This document shows positions 49,616-63,100 of a stretch of DNA of 64,000 nucleotides, in pieces (within the stretch, counting starts at the first letter, position 1; each line of letters starts with the position of its first letter). The stretch is from NCBI GenBank assembly GCA_949130485.1, contig OX422192.1, forward strand, positions 6,797,085 through 6,861,084. The letters run 5' to 3'. The translations under genes were made by a program, and so were the position numbers. This DNA is from Agelas oroides. Its lineage: Eukaryota; Porifera; Demospongiae; Agelasida; Agelasidae. Under the pieces are notes generated by a model. It saw only the letters and a program-made list of their open reading frames with translations, did not search any database and was not told the origin of the DNA.

Positions 49616-52558
49616 TCAAGAAGAGACATGGCAGAATGTAGTAGAGTCACGTAGATCCGTGGTAGAATGGAAGAGAGACATGGCAGAGAGTAGTTGAGTC
49701 ATGTAGAGCCAAGTAAAGCCACGGTAGAGTGTAGTAGAGTAAAGTAAAGCTAAGTGGAACCACGGTACAGTGAAGTAGAGTGAAGTAGAGCCAAGTAGAG
49801 ACATGGTAGAATGTAGTAGAGTCACGTAGAGCCATGGTGCAATGGAATAGAGACATGGTAGGGAGTAGTAGAGTCATGTAGAGTCAAGTGTAGCCATGGT
49901 AGAATGGGGTGGAGCCATGGTAGTGCGTTTTAAACTCATGTAGAACCAAGTAGAACCATGGTAGTGTATAGTAGAATAAAGTAGAGTTAAGTGCAGCCAT
50001 GGTAGAGTGATGTAGAGTGAAGTAGAGTCGAGTAGATCCATGGTAGAGTATAGTAGAGACAAGTAGAGTCAGGAAGAGAGATAGTAGAATGTTGTAGAGC
50101 CACGTAGAGCCATGGTAGAATGGAATAGAGACATGGTAGAGAGTAGTAGAGTCATGTAGAGTCAAGTGCAGCCATGGTAGAATGGAGTAGAGCCATGGTA
50201 GAGTGTAGTAGACCCAAGTAGACCCAGGTAGAGCCCCATGGTAGAGTGTAGTAGAGTAAAGTAGAGCTAAGTGGAGCCATGGTAGAGCGAAGTAGAGTGA
50301 AGTAGAGTCGAGTAGAGCCATGGTAGAGTATAGTAGAGTCAAGTAGAGTCAAGAAGAGACGTGGTAGAGTGTAGTGGTGTCACGTAGATCCGTTGTAGAA
50401 TGGAAGAGAGACATGGTAGAGAGTAGTATAGTCATGTAGAGCCAAGTAGAGCCATGGTAGTATGTAGTAGAGTAAAGTAGAGGTGAGTGGAGCCATGGTA
50501 GAGTGAAGTAGAGTGAAGTAGAGTGAAGTAAAGTCGAGTACAGCCATGGTAGGGTATAGTAGAGTCAAGAAGAGTGAAGTAGAGACTTGGTAGAATGTAA
50601 TAGAGTAACGTAGATCCGTGGTAGAATGGAATAGACATATGGTAGAGTGTAGTAGAGTCATGTAGAATCAAGTGCAGCCATGGTAGAATGGAGTAGAGCC
50701 ATCGTAGAGTGTAGTAGACCCAAGTCGAACCAAGTAGAGCCATGGTAGAGTATAGTAGAGACATGTTGAGCCAAGTAGAGCCATGGTAGAATGGAGTAGA
50801 GGAAAGTAAAGCTACGTGGAACCATGGTAGAGAGAAGTAGAGTGAAGTAGAGTGAAGTAGAGTGAAGTAGAGCAAAGTAGAGGCATGGTAGACTGTAGTA
50901 GAGTCACGTAGAGTGATGGTAGAATGGAATAGAGACATGGTAGAGAGTAGTAGAGTCATGTAGAGTCAAGCGTAGCCATGGTAGAATTGAGTATAGAGCC
51001 ATGGTAGAGTGTAATAGACCCAAGTAGAGCCCCATAGTAGAGTGTAGTAGAATAAAGTAGAACTAAGTGGAGCCATGGTAGAGCGAAGTAGAGCCAAGTA
51101 GAGCCAAGTTGAGCCATTGTAGAGTATTGTAGAGTCAAGTAGAGTCAAGAAGAGACATGGTAGAATGTAGTAGAGTTACGCAGAGCCATGGTAGAAAGGA
51201 ATAGAGACATGGTAGAGAGTAGTAGAGTCATGTAGGGTCAAGTGTAGCCATGGTAGAATGGGGTGGAGCCATGGTAGTGCGTTTTAAACTCATGTAGAAC
51301 CAAGTAGAACCATGGTAGTGTATAGTAGAATAAAGTAGAGTTTAGTGCAGCCATGGTAGAGTGATGTAGAGTGAAGTAGAGTCGAGTAGATCCATGGTAG
51401 AGTATAGTAGAGACAAGTAGAGTCAGGAAGAGAGATGGTAGAATGTTGTAGAGCCACGTAGAGCCATGGTAGAATGGAATAGAGACATGGTAGAGAATAG
51501 TAGAGTCATGTAGAGTCAAGTGCAGTCATTGTAGAATGGAGTAGAGCCATGGTAGACTGTAGTACACCAAAGTAGACCCAGGTAGAGCCCCATAGTAGAG
51601 TGTAGTAGAGTAAAGTAGAGCTAAGTGGAGCCATGGTAGAGCGTAGTAGAGCCAAGTAGAGCCAAGTTGAGCCATGGTAGAGTATTGTAGAGTCAAGTAG
51701 AGTCAAGAAGAGACATGGTAGAATGTAGTAGAGTTACGCAGAGCCATGGTAGAAAGGAATAGAGACATGGTAGAGAGTAGTAGAGTCATGTAGGGTCAAG
51801 TGAAGCCATGGTAGAATGGAGTAGAGCCATGATAGTGTGTACTATACCCAAGTAAAACCAAGTAGAGTCATGGTAGAATGTAGTAGAGTAAAGTAGAGCT
51901 AAGTGGAGCAATGGTAGAGCAAAGTGGAGTGAAGTAGAGTCGAGTAGAGCCATGGTAGAGTAAAGTAGAGTCAAGTAGAGTCAAGAAGAGATATGGTAGA
52001 ATGTAGTAGAGTCACATAGAGCTATGGTCGAATGGAATAGAGACATGGTAGAGAGTAGTAGAGTATAGTAGACCCAAGTAGACCCAAGTAGAGCCATGGT
52101 AGAGTGTAGTAGAGTAAAGTACAGTTAAGTGGAGCCATGGTAGAGTGAAGTAGAGTGAAGTAGAGCCAAGTAGAGACATGGTAGATTGTAGTAGAGACAC
52201 ATAGAGCAACGGAAGAATGGAATAGAGACATGGTAGATAGTAGTGGAGTCATGTAGAGTCAAATGTAGCCATGGTAGAATGGAGGAGAGCCATGATAAAC
52301 TGTTGTAGACCCAAGTTGAACCAAGTAGAGCCATGGTAGAGTGTAGTAAAGTAGATTTAAGTGGAGCCATGATAGAGTGAAATAGAGTGAAGTAGAGTCG
52401 AGTAATGCCATGGTAGAGTATAGTAGAGTCAAGTAGAATCAAGAAGAGACATGGTAGAGTGTAGTAAAGTAGATTTAAGTGGAGCCATGTTAGAGTGAAA
52501 TAGAGTGAAGTAGAGTCGAGTGGAGCCATGGTATAGAGTATAGTAGAGTCAAGTAGAG
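49616..52558. repeat. 2,943-bp module, copy 2
   Basis: This is near-identical to copy 1 and carries the same TA insertion at its right end (about 52,533). One of the few differences is GAGCCATGTTAG near 52,486, where copy 1 has GAGCCATGATAG. Confidence 0.85.
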
Positions 52559-54665
52559 TCAAGAAGAGACATGGCAGAATGTAGTAGAGTCACGTAGATC
52601 CGTGGTAGAATGGAAGAGAGACATGGCAGAGAGTAGTTGAGTCATGTAGAGCCAAGTAAAGCCACGGTAGAGTGTAGTAGAGTAAAGTAAAGCTAAGTGG
52701 AACCACGGTACAGTGAAGTAGAGTGAAGTAGAGCCAAGTAGAGACATGGTAGAATGTAGTAGAGTCACGTAGAGCCATGGTGCAATGGAATAGAGACATG
52801 GTAGGGAGTAGTAGAGTCATGTAGAGTCAAGTGTAGCCATGGTAGAATGGGGTGGAGCCATGGTAGTGCGTTTTAAACTCATGTAGAACCAAGTAGAACC
52901 ATGGTAGTGTATAGTAGAATAAAGTAGAGTTAAGTGCAGCCATGGTAGAGTGATGTAGAGTGAAGTAGAGTCGAGTAGATCCATGGTAGAGTATAGTAGA
53001 GACAAGTAGAGTCAGGAAGAGAGATAGTAGAATGTTGTAGAGCCACGTAGAGCCATGGTAGAATGGAATAGAGACATGGTAGAGAGTAGTAGAGTCATGT
53101 AGAGTCAAGTGCAGCCATGGTAGAATGGAGTAGAGCCATGGTAGAGTGTAGTAGACCCAAGTAGACCCAGGTAGAGCCCCATGGTAGAGTGTAGTAGAGT
53201 AAAGTAGAGCTAAGTGGAGCCATGGTAGAGCGAAGTAGAGTGAAGTAGAGTCGAGTAGAGCCATGGTAGAGTATAGTAGAGTCAAGTAGAGTCAAGAAGA
53301 GACGTGGTAGAGTGTAGTGGTGTCACGTAGATCCGTTGTAGAATGGAAGAGAGACATGGTAGAGAGTAGTATAGTCATGTAGAGCCAAGTAGAGCCATGG
53401 TAGTATGTAGTAGAGTAAAGTAGAGGTGAGTGGAGCCATGGTAGAGTGAAGTAGAGTGAAGTAGAGTGAAGTAAAGTCGAGTACAGCCATGGTAGGGTAT
53501 AGTAGAGTCAAGAAGAGTGAAGTAGAGACTTGGTAGAATGTAGTAGAGTAACGTAGATCCGTGGTAGAATGGAATAGACATATGGTAGAGTGTAGTAGAG
53601 TCATGTAGAATCAAGTGCAGCCATGGTAGAATGGAGTAGAGCCATCGTAGAGTGTAGTAGACCCAAGTCGAACCAAGTAGAGCCATGGTAGAGTATAGTA
53701 GAGACATGTTGAGCCAAGTAGAGCCATGGTAGAATGGAGTAGAGGAGAGTAAAGCTACGTGGTACCATGGTAGAGAGAAGTAGAGTGAAGTAGAGTGAAG
53801 TAGAGTGAAGTAGAGCAAAGTAGAGGCATGGTAGACTGTAGTAGAGTCACGTAGAGTGATGGTAGAATGGAATAGAGACATGGTAGAGAGTAGTAGAGTC
53901 ATGTAGAGTCAAGCGTAGCCATGGTAGAATTGAGTATAGAGCCATGGTAGAGTGTAATAGACCCAAGTAGAGCGCCATAGTAGAGTGTAGTAGAATAAAG
54001 TAGAGCTAAGTGGAGCCATGGTAGAGCGTAGTAGAGCCAAGTAGAGCCAAGTTGAGCCATGGTAGAGTATTGTAGAGTCAAGTAGAGTCAAGAAGAGATA
54101 TGGTAGAATGTAGTAGAGTCACATAGAGCTATGGTCGAATGGAATAGAGACATGGTAGAGAGTAGTAGAGTATAGTAGACCCAAGTAGACCCAAGTAGAG
54201 CCATGGTAGAGTGTAGTAGAGTAAAGTACAGTTAAGTGGAGCCATGGTAGAGTGAAGTAGAGTGAAGTAGAGCCAAGTAGAGACATGGTAGATTGTAGTA
54301 GAGACACATAGAGCAACGGAAGAATGGAATAGAGACATGGTAGATAGTAGTGGAGTCATGTAGAGTCAAATGTAGCCATGGTAGAATGGAGGAGAGCCAT
54401 GATAAACTGTTGTAGACCCAAGTTGAACCAAGTAGAGCCATGGTAGAGTGTAGTAAAGTAGATTTAAGTGGAGCCATGATAGAGTGAAATAGAGTGAAGT
54501 AGAGTCGAGTAATGCCATGGTAGAGTATAGTAGAGTCAAGTAGAATCAAGAAGAGACATGGTAGAGTGTAGTAAAGTAGATTTAAGTGGAGCCATGATAG
54601 AGTGAAATAGAGTGAAGTAGAGTCGAGTGGAGCCATGGTATAGAGTATAGTAGAGTCAAGTAGAG
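52559..54665. repeat. 2,943-bp module, copy 3, with an 836-bp deletion
   Basis: The part corresponding to about 48,195-49,035 of copy 1 is absent. The join lies at about 54,070-54,098, inside the sub-block marker (GTAGAGTCAA twice, then GAAGAGATAT). Both ends of the lost piece carry this marker in the intact copies, so exchange between markers explains the deletion. Confidence 0.83.
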
Positions 54666-56934
54666 TCAAGAAGAGACATGGCAGAATGTAGTAGAGTCAC
54701 GTAGATCCGTGGTAGAATGGAAGAGAGACATGGCAGAGAGTAGTTGAGTCATGTAGAGCCAAGTAAAGCCACGGTAGAGTGTAGTAGAGTAAAGTAAAGC
54801 TAAGTGGAACCACGGTACAGTGAAGTAGAGTGAAGTAGAGCCAAGTAGAGACATGGTAGAATGTAGTAGAGTCACGTAGAGCCATGGTGCAATGGAATAG
54901 AGACATGGTAGGGAGTAGTAGAGTCATGTAGAGTCAAGTGTAGCCATGGTAGAATGGGGTGGAGCCATGGTAGTGCGTTTTAAACTCATGTAGAACCAAG
55001 TAGAACCATGGTAGTGTATAGTAGAATAAAGTAGAGTTAAGTGCAGCCATGGTAGAGTGATGTAGAGTGAAGTAGAGTCGAGTAGATCCATGGTAGAGTA
55101 TAGTAGAGACAAGTAGAGTCAGGAAGAGAGATAGTAGAATGTTGTAGAGCCACGTAGAGCCATGGTAGAATGGAATAGAGACATGGTAGAGAGTAGTAGA
55201 GTCATGTAGAGTCAAGTGCAGCCATGGTAGAATGGAGTAGAGCCATGGTAGAGTGTAGTAGACCCAAGTAGACCCAGGTAGAGCCCCATGGTAGAGTGTA
55301 GTAGAGTAAAGTAGAGCTAAGTGGAGCCATGGTAGAGCGAAGTAGAGTGAAGTAGAGTCGAGTAGAGCCATGGTAGAGTATAGTAGAGTCAAGTAGAGTC
55401 AAGAAGAGACGTGGTAGAGTGTAGTGGTGTCACGTAGATCCGTTGTAGAATGGAAGAGAGACATGGTAGAGAGTAGTATAGTCATGTAGAGCCAAGTAGA
55501 GCCATGGTAGTATGTAGTAGAGTAAAGTAGAGGTGAGTGGAGCCATGGTAGAGTGAAGTAGAGTGAAGTAGAGTGAAGTAAAGTCGAGTACAGCCATGGT
55601 AGGGTATAGTAGAGTCAAGAAGAGTGAAGTAGAGACTTGGTAGAATGTAGTAGAGTAACGTAGATCCGTGGTAGAATGGAATAGACATATGGTAGAGTGT
55701 AGTAGAGTCATGTAGAATCAAGTGCAGCCATGGTAGAATGGAGTAGAGCCATCGTAGAGTGTAGTAGACCCAAGTCGAACCAAGTAGAGCCATGGTAGAG
55801 TATAGTAGAGACATGTTGAGCCAAGTAGAGCCATGGTAGAATGGAGTAGAGGAGAGTAAAGCTACGTGGTACCATGGTAGAGAGAAGTAGAGTGAAGTAG
55901 AGTGAAGTAGAGTGAAGTAGAGCAAAGTAGAGGCATGGTAGACTGTAGTAGAGTCACGTAGAGTGATGGTAGAATGGAATAGAGACATGGTAGAGAGTAG
56001 TAGAGTCATGTAGAGTCAAGCGTAGCCATGGTAGAATTGAGTATAGAGCCATGGTAGAGTGTAATAGACCCAAGTAGAGCGCCATAGTAGAGTGTAGTAG
56101 AATAAAGTAGAGCTAAGTGGAGCCATGGTAGAGCGTAGTAGAGCCAAGTAGAGCCAAGTTGAGCCATGGTAGAGTATTGTAGAGTCAAGTAGAGTCAAGA
56201 AGAGACATGGTAGAATGTAGTAGAGTTACGCAGAGCCATGGTAGAAAGGAATAGAGACATGGTAGAGAGTAGTAGAGTCATGTAGGGTCAAGTGAAGCCA
56301 TGGTAGAATGGAGTAGAGCCATGGTAGTGTGAACTATACCCAAGTAAAACCAAGTAGAGTCATGGTAGAATGTAGTAGAGTAAAGTAGAGCTAAGTGGAG
56401 CAATGGTAGAGCAAAGTGGAGTGAAGTAGAGTCGAGTAGAGCCATGGTAGAGTAAAGTAGAGTCAAGTAGAGTCAAGAAGAGATATGGTAGAATGTAGTA
56501 GAGTCACGTAGAGCTATGGTCGAATGGAATAGAGACATGGTAGAGAGTAGTAGAGTATAGTAGACCCAAGTAGACCCAAGTAGAGCCATGGTAGAGTGTA
56601 GTAGAGTAAAGTACAGTTAAGTGGAGCCATGGTAGAGTGAAGTAGAGTGAAGTAGAGCCAAGTAGAGACATGGTAGATTGTAGTAGAGACACATAGAGCA
56701 ACGGAAGAATGGAATAGAGACATGGTAGATAGTAGTGGAGTCATGTAGAGTCAAATGTAGCCATGGTAGAATGGAGGAGAGCCATGATAAACTGTTGTAG
56801 ACCCAAGTTGAACCAAGTAGAGCCATGGTAGAGTGTAGTAAAGTAGATTTAAGTGGAGCCATGATAGAGTGAAATAGAGTGAAGTAGAGTCGAGTAATGC
56901 CATGGTAGAGTATAGTAGAGTCAAGTAGAATCAA
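54666..56934. repeat. 2,943-bp module, copy 4, shortened and truncated
   Basis: The 1,340-bp core and the piece at 56,006 are present, followed directly by the final part at 56,278. The roughly 560-bp piece is missing, as in the lead-in at 45,630-45,902. The final part breaks off at about 56,934, where GAAGAGACATCG leads into mosaic-type sequence also seen near 38,610-38,720. Confidence 0.78.
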
Positions 56935-57108
56935 GAAGAGACATCGTAGAATGTAGTAGAGTCACGTAGAGCCGTGCAAGAATGGAATTCAGACATGGTA
57001 GAGAGTAGTAGACCCAAGTGGAACAAAGTAGAGCCATAGTAGACTGTAGTAGAGTAAAGTGGAGCCATGGTAGAGTGAAGTAGAGTGAAGTAGAGTGAAG
57101 TAGAGTCA

Positions 57109-58890
57109 AGAAGAGACATGGTAGAATGTAGTAGAGTCACGTAGATCCGTGGTAGAATGGAATAGAGACATGGTAGAGAGTAGTAGAGTGATGTAGATTC
57201 AAGTGTAGCCAGGGTAGAGTGTAGTAGAGTAAAGTAGAGTTGAGTGGAGCTTTGGTTGAGTGAAGTAGAGTGAAGTAGAGTCCAGTAGAGCCATGGTAGA
57301 GTATAGTAGAGTAACGTAGAGTCAACAAGAGACATTGTACAATGTAGTAGAGTCACGTAGAGCCGTAGTAGAATGGAATAGAGACATGGTAGAGAGCAGT
57401 CGAGTCATATAGAGTCAAGTGTAGCCATGGTAGATTGGAGTAGAGCCATGGTAGATTGTAGTAGACCCAAGTAGAACCAAGTATAGCCATGGTAGAGTGT
57501 AGTAGAGTAAAGTAGAGAAAAGTGGAGCCATGGTAGAGTGAAGTAGAGTCGAGTAGAGCCATGGTAATGTATAGTAGAGTCAAGTAGAATCAAGAAGAAA
57601 CATGGTAGAATGTAGTAGAGTCACGTATATCCATGGTAGAATGGAAGAGTGACATGGTAGAGAGTAGTTGAGTCATGTAGAGCCAAGTAGAGCAATGGTA
57701 GAGTGTAGAAGAGTAAAGAAGAGTTAAGTGGAGCCATGGTAGAGTGAAGTAGAGTGAAGTAGAGTCGAGTGGAGCCATGGTAGAGTATAGTAGAGTCAAG
57801 TAGAGTCAAGAAGAGACATGGCAGAATGTAGTAGAGTCACGTAGATCCGTGGTAGAATGGAAGAGAGACATGGCAGAGAGTAGTTGAGTCATGTAGAGCC
57901 AAGTAAAGCCACGGTAGAGTGTAGTAGAGTAAAGTAAAGCTAAGTGGAACCACGGTACAGTGAAGTAGAGTGAAGTAGAGCCAAGAAGAGACATGGTAGA
58001 ATGTAGTAGAGTCACGTAGATCCGTGGTAGAATGGAATAGAGACATGGTAGAGAGTGCTAGAGTGATGTAGATTCAAGTGTAGCCAGGGTAGAGTGTAGT
58101 AGAGTAAAGTAGAGTTGAGTGGAGCTTTGGTTGAGTGAAGTAGAGTGAAGTAGAGTCCAGTAGAGCCATGGTAGAGTATAGTAGAGTAACGTAGAGTCAA
58201 CAAGAGACATTGTACAATGTAGTAGAGTCACGTAGAGCCGTAGTAGAATGGAATAGAGACATGGTAGAGAGCAGTCGAGTCATGTAGAGTCAAGTGTAGC
58301 CATGGTGGATTGGAGTAGAGCCATGGTAGATTGTAGTAGACCCAAGTAGAACCAAGTATAGCCATGGTAGAGTGTAGTAGAGTAAAGTAGAGAAAAGTGG
58401 AGCCATGGTAGAGTGAAGTAGAGTCGAGTAGAGCCATGGTAATGTATAGTAGAGTCAAGTAGAATCAAGAAGAAACATGGTAGAATGTAGTAGAGTCACG
58501 TATATCCATGGTAGAATGGAAGAGTGACATGGTAGAGAGTAGTTGAGTCATGTAGAGCCAAGTAGAGCAATGGTAGAGTGTAGAAGAGTAAAGAAGAGTT
58601 AAGTGGAGCCATGGTAGAGTGAAGTAGAGTGAAGTAGAGTCGAGTGGAGCCATGGTAGAGTATAGTAGAGTCAAGTAGAGTCAAGAAGAGACATGGCAGA
58701 ATGTAGTAGAGTCACGTAAATCCGTGGTAGAATGGAAGAGAGACATGGCAGAGAGTAGTTGAGTCATGTAGAGCCAAGTAAAGCCACGGTAGAGTGTAGT
58801 AGAGTAAAGTAAAGCTAAGTGGAACCACGGTACAGTGAAGTAGAGTGAAGTAGAGCCAAGTAGAGACATGGTAGAATGTAGTAGAGTCAC
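57109..58890. repeat. 875-bp tandem duplication
   Basis: Landmarks recur 875 bp apart: the sub-block starts 57,137 and 58,012, 57,353 and 58,228, 57,590 and 58,465, 57,806 and 58,681. The same block occurs once at 33,402-34,322. Copies differ at a few bases, for example GAGTGCTAGAG near 58,055 in copy 2 where copy 1 has GAGTAGTAGAG, and GGTGGATTGG near 58,304 against GGTAGATTGG. Confidence 0.87.
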
Positions 58891-60148
58891 GTAGAGCCAT
58901 GGTGCAATGGAATAGAGACATGGTAGGGAGTAGTAGAGTCATGTAGAGTCAAGTGTAGCCATGGTAGAATGGGGTGGAGCCATGGTAGTGCGTTTTAAAC
59001 TCATTTAGAACCAAGTAGAACCATGGTAGTGTATAGTAGAATAAAGTAGAGTTTAGTGCAGCCATGGTAGAGTGATGTAGAGTGAAGTAGAGTCGAGTAG
59101 ATCCATGGTAGAGTATAGTAGAGACAAGTACAGTCAGGAAGAGAGATGGTAGAATGTTGTAGAGCCACGTAGAGCCATGGTAGAATGGAATAGAGACATG
59201 GTAGAGAATAGTAGAGTCATGTAGAGTCAAGTGCAGTCATTGTAGAATGGAGTAGAGCCAGGTAGACTGTAGTACACCAAAGTAGATCCAGGTAGAGCCC
59301 CATAGTAGAGTGTAGTAGAGTAAAGTAGAGCTAAGTGGAGCCATGGTAGAGCGTAGTAGAGCCAAGTAGAGCCAAGTTGAGCCATGGTAGAGTATTGTAG
59401 AGTCAAGTAGAGTCAAGAAGAGACATGGTAGAATGTAGTAGAGTTACGCAGAGCCATGGTAGAAAGGAATAGAGACATGGTAGAGAGTAGTAGAGTCATG
59501 TAGGGTCAAGTGAAGCCATGGTAGAATGGAGTAGAGCCATGATAGTGTGTACTATACCCAAGTAAAACCAAGTAGAGTCATGGTAGAATGTAGTAGAGTA
59601 AAGTAGAGCTAAGTGGAGCAATGGTAGAGCAAAGTGGAGTGAAGTAGAGTCGAGTAGAGCCATGGTAGAGTAAAGTAGAGTCAAGTAGAGTCAAGAAGAG
59701 ATATGGTAGAATGTAGTAGAGTCACGTAGAGCTATGGTCGAATGGAATAGAGACATGGTAGAGAGTAGTAGAGTATAGTAGACCCAAGTAGACCCAAGTA
59801 GAGCCATGGTAGAGTGTAGTAGAGTAAAGTACAGTTAAGTGGAGCCATGGTAGAGTGAAGTAGAGTGAAGTAGAGCCAAGTAGAGACATGGTAAAATGTA
59901 GCAGAGACACATAGAGCAACGGAAGAATGGAATAGAGACATGGTAGATAGTAGTGGAGTCATGTAGAGTCAAGTGTAACCATGGTAGAATGGAGGGGAGC
60001 CATGATAAACTGTTGTAGACCCAAGTTGAACCAAGTAGAGCAATGTTAGAGTGTAGTAAAGTAGATTTAAGTGGAGCCATGATAGAGTGAAATAGAGTGA
60101 AGTAGAGTCGAGTGGAGCCATGGTAGAGTATAGTAGAGTCAAGTAGAG
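58891..60148. repeat. Bridge segment re-using two earlier pieces
   Basis: About 58,891-59,228 continues the match to 34,323-34,660. From about 59,216 to 60,148 the sequence follows 44,090-45,025 at an offset of 15,126 bp. The switch occurs in the GTCATGTAGAGTCAAGTG units near 59,218-59,235. GCCAGGTAG near 59,258 has lost two bases of the usual GCCATGGTAG. Confidence 0.78.
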
Positions 60149-63100
60149 TCAAGAAGAGACATGGCAGAATGTAGTAGAGTCACGTAGATCCGTGGTAGAA
60201 TGGAAGAGAGACATGGCAGAGAGTAGTTGAGTCATGTAGAGCCAAGTAAAGCCACGGTAGAGTGTAGTAGAGTAAAGTAAAGCTAAGTGGAACCACGGTA
60301 CAGTGAAGTAGAGTGAAGTAGAGCCAAGTAGAGACATGGTAGAATGTAGTAGAGTCACGTAGAGCCATGGTGCAATGGAATAGAGACATGGTAGGGAGTA
60401 GTAGAGTCATGTAGAGTCAAGTGTAGCCATGGTAGAATGGGGTGGAGCCATGGTAGTGCGTTTTAAACTCATTTAGAACCAAGTAGAACCATGGTAGTGT
60501 ATAGTAGAATAAAGTAGAGTTAAGTGCAGCCATGGTAGAGTGATGTAGAGTGAAGTAGAGTCGAGTAGATCCATGGTAGAGTATAGTAGAGACAAGTAGA
60601 GTCAGGAAGAGAGATGGTAGAATGTTGTAGAGCCACGTAGAGCCATGGTAGAATGGAATAGAGACATGGTAGAGAGTAGTAGAGTCATGTAGAGTCAAGT
60701 GCAGCCATTCTAGAATGGAGTAGAGCCATGGTAGAGTGTAGTAGACCCAAGTAGACCGAGGTAGAGCCCCATGGTAGAGTGTAGTAGAGTAAAGTAGAGC
60801 TAAGTGGAGCCATGGTAGAGCGAAGTAGAGTGAAGTAGAGTCGAGTAGAGCCATGGTAGAGTATAGTAGAGTCAAGTAGAGTCAAGAAGAGACGTGGTAG
60901 AGTGTAGTGGTGTCACGTAGATCCGTTGTAGAATGGAAGAGAGACATGGTAGAGAGTAGTATAGTCATGTAGAGCCAAGTAGAGCCATGGTAGTATGTAG
61001 TAGAGTAAAGTAGAGGTGAGTGGAGCCATGGTAGAGTGAAGTAGAGTGAAGTAGAGTGAAGTAAAGTCGAGTACAGCCATGGTAGGGTATAGTAGAGTCA
61101 AGAAGAGTGAAGTAGAGACTTGGTAGAATGTAGTAGAGTAACGTTGATCCGTGGTAGAATGGAATAGACATATGGTAGAGTGTAGTAGAGTCATGTAGAA
61201 TCAAGTGCAGCCATGGTAGAATGGAGTAGAGCCATCGTAGAGTGTAGTAGACCCAAGTCGAACCAAGTAGAGCCATGGTAGAGTATAGTAGAGACATGTT
61301 GAGCCAAGTAGAGCCATGGTAGAATGGAGTAGAGGAAAGTAAAGCTACGTGGAACCATGGTAGAGAGAAGTAGAGTCAAGTAGAGTGAAGTAGAGTGAAG
61401 TAGAGCAAAGTAGAGGCATGGTAGACTGTAGTAGAGTCACGTAGAGTGATGGTAGAATGGAATAGAGACATGGTAGAGAGTAGTAGAGTCATGTAGAGTC
61501 AAGCGTAGCCATGGTAGAATTGAGTATAGAGCCATGGTAGAGTGTAATAGACCCAAGTAGAGCCCCATAGTAGAGTGTAGTAGAATAAAGTAGAGCTAAG
61601 TGGAGCCATGGTAGAGCGTAGTAGAGCCAAGTAGAGCCAAGTTGAGCCATGGTAGAGTATTGTAGAGTCAAGTAGAGTCAAGAAGAGACATGGCAGAATG
61701 TAGTAGAGTCACGTAGATCCGTGGTAGAATGGAATAGAGACATGGCAGAGAGTAGTTGAGTCATGTAGAGCCAAGTAAAGCCACGGTAGAGTGTAGTAGA
61801 GTAAAGTAAAGCTAAGTGGAACCACGGTACAGTGAAGTAGAGTGAAGTAGAGCCAAGTAGAGACATGGTAGAATGTAGTAGAGTCACGTAGAGCCATGGT
61901 GCAATGGAATAGTGACATGGTAGGGAGTAGTAGAGTCATGTAGAGTCAAGTGTAGCCATGGTAGAATGGGGTGGAGCCATGGTAGTGCGTTTTAAACTCA
62001 TTTAGAACCAAGTAGAACCATGGTAGTGTATAGTAGAATAAAGTAGAGTTAAGTGCAGCCATGGTAGAGTGATGTAGAGTGAAGTAGAGTCGAGTAGATC
62101 CATGGTAGAGTATAGTAGAGACAAGTAGAGTCAGGAAGAGAGATGGTAGAATGTTGTAGAGCCACGTAGAGCCATGGTAGAATGGAATAGAGACATGGTA
62201 GAGAGTAGTAGAGTCATGTAGAGTCAAGTGCAGCCATTCTAGAATGGAGTAGAGCCATGGTAGAGTGTAGTAGACCCAAGTAGACCCAGGTAGAGCCCCA
62301 TGGTAGAGTGTAGTAGAGTAAAGTAGAGCTAAGTGGAGCCATGGTAGAGCGAAGTAGAGTGAAGTAGAGTCGAGTAGAGCCATGGTAGAGTATAGTAGAG
62401 TCAAGTAGAGTCAAGAAGAGACGTGGTAGAGTGTAGTGGTGTCACGTAGATCCGTTGTAGAATGGAAGAGAGACATGGTAGAGAGTAGTATAGTCATGTA
62501 GAGCCAAGTAGAGCCATGGTAGTATGTAGTAGAGTAAAGTAGAGGTGAGTGGAGCCATGGTAGAGTGAAGTAGAGTGAAGTAGAGTGAAGTAAAGTCGAG
62601 TACAGCCATGGTAGGGTATAGTAGAGTCAAGAAGAGTGAAGTAGAGACTTGGTAGAATGTAGTAGAGTAACGTAGATCCGTGGTAGAATGGAATAGACAT
62701 ATGGTAGAGTGTAGTAGAGTCATGTAGAATCAAGTGCAGCCATGGTAGAATGGAGTAGAGCCATCGTAGAGTGTAGTAGACCCAAGTCGAACCAAGTAGA
62801 GCCATGGTAGAGTATAGTAGAGACATGTTGAGCCAAGTAGAGCCATGGTAGAATGGAGTAGAGGAAAGTAAAGCTACGTGGAACCATGGTAGAGAGAAGT
62901 AGAGTGAAGTAGAGTGAAGTAGAGTGAAGTAGAGCAAAGTAGAGGCATGGTAGACTGTAGTAGAGTCACGTAGAGTGATGGTAGAATGGAATAGAGACAT
63001 GGTAGAGAGTAGTAGAGTCATGTAGAGTCAAGCGTAGCCATGGTAGAATTGAGTATAGAGCCATGGTAGAGTGTAATAGACCCAAGTAGAGCCCCATAGT

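Larger units (their letters stand above)
46673..56934. repeat. Higher-order array of a 2,943-bp module, four copies
   Basis: Copies start at 46,673, 49,616, 52,559 and 54,666. The first two intervals are 2,943 bp. The third is 2,107 bp, a loss of 836 bp. The fourth copy lacks a different piece of about 560 bp and is replaced by other sequence at about 56,934. Long stretches are identical by eye between copies. Shared variants pair the copies: GTAGAACTAAG in copies 1 and 2 (48,117 and 51,060), GGAGAGTAAAG, GTGGTACC and GAGCGCCATAG in copies 3 and 4 (about 53,744 and 55,851 onward). Confidence 0.88.
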
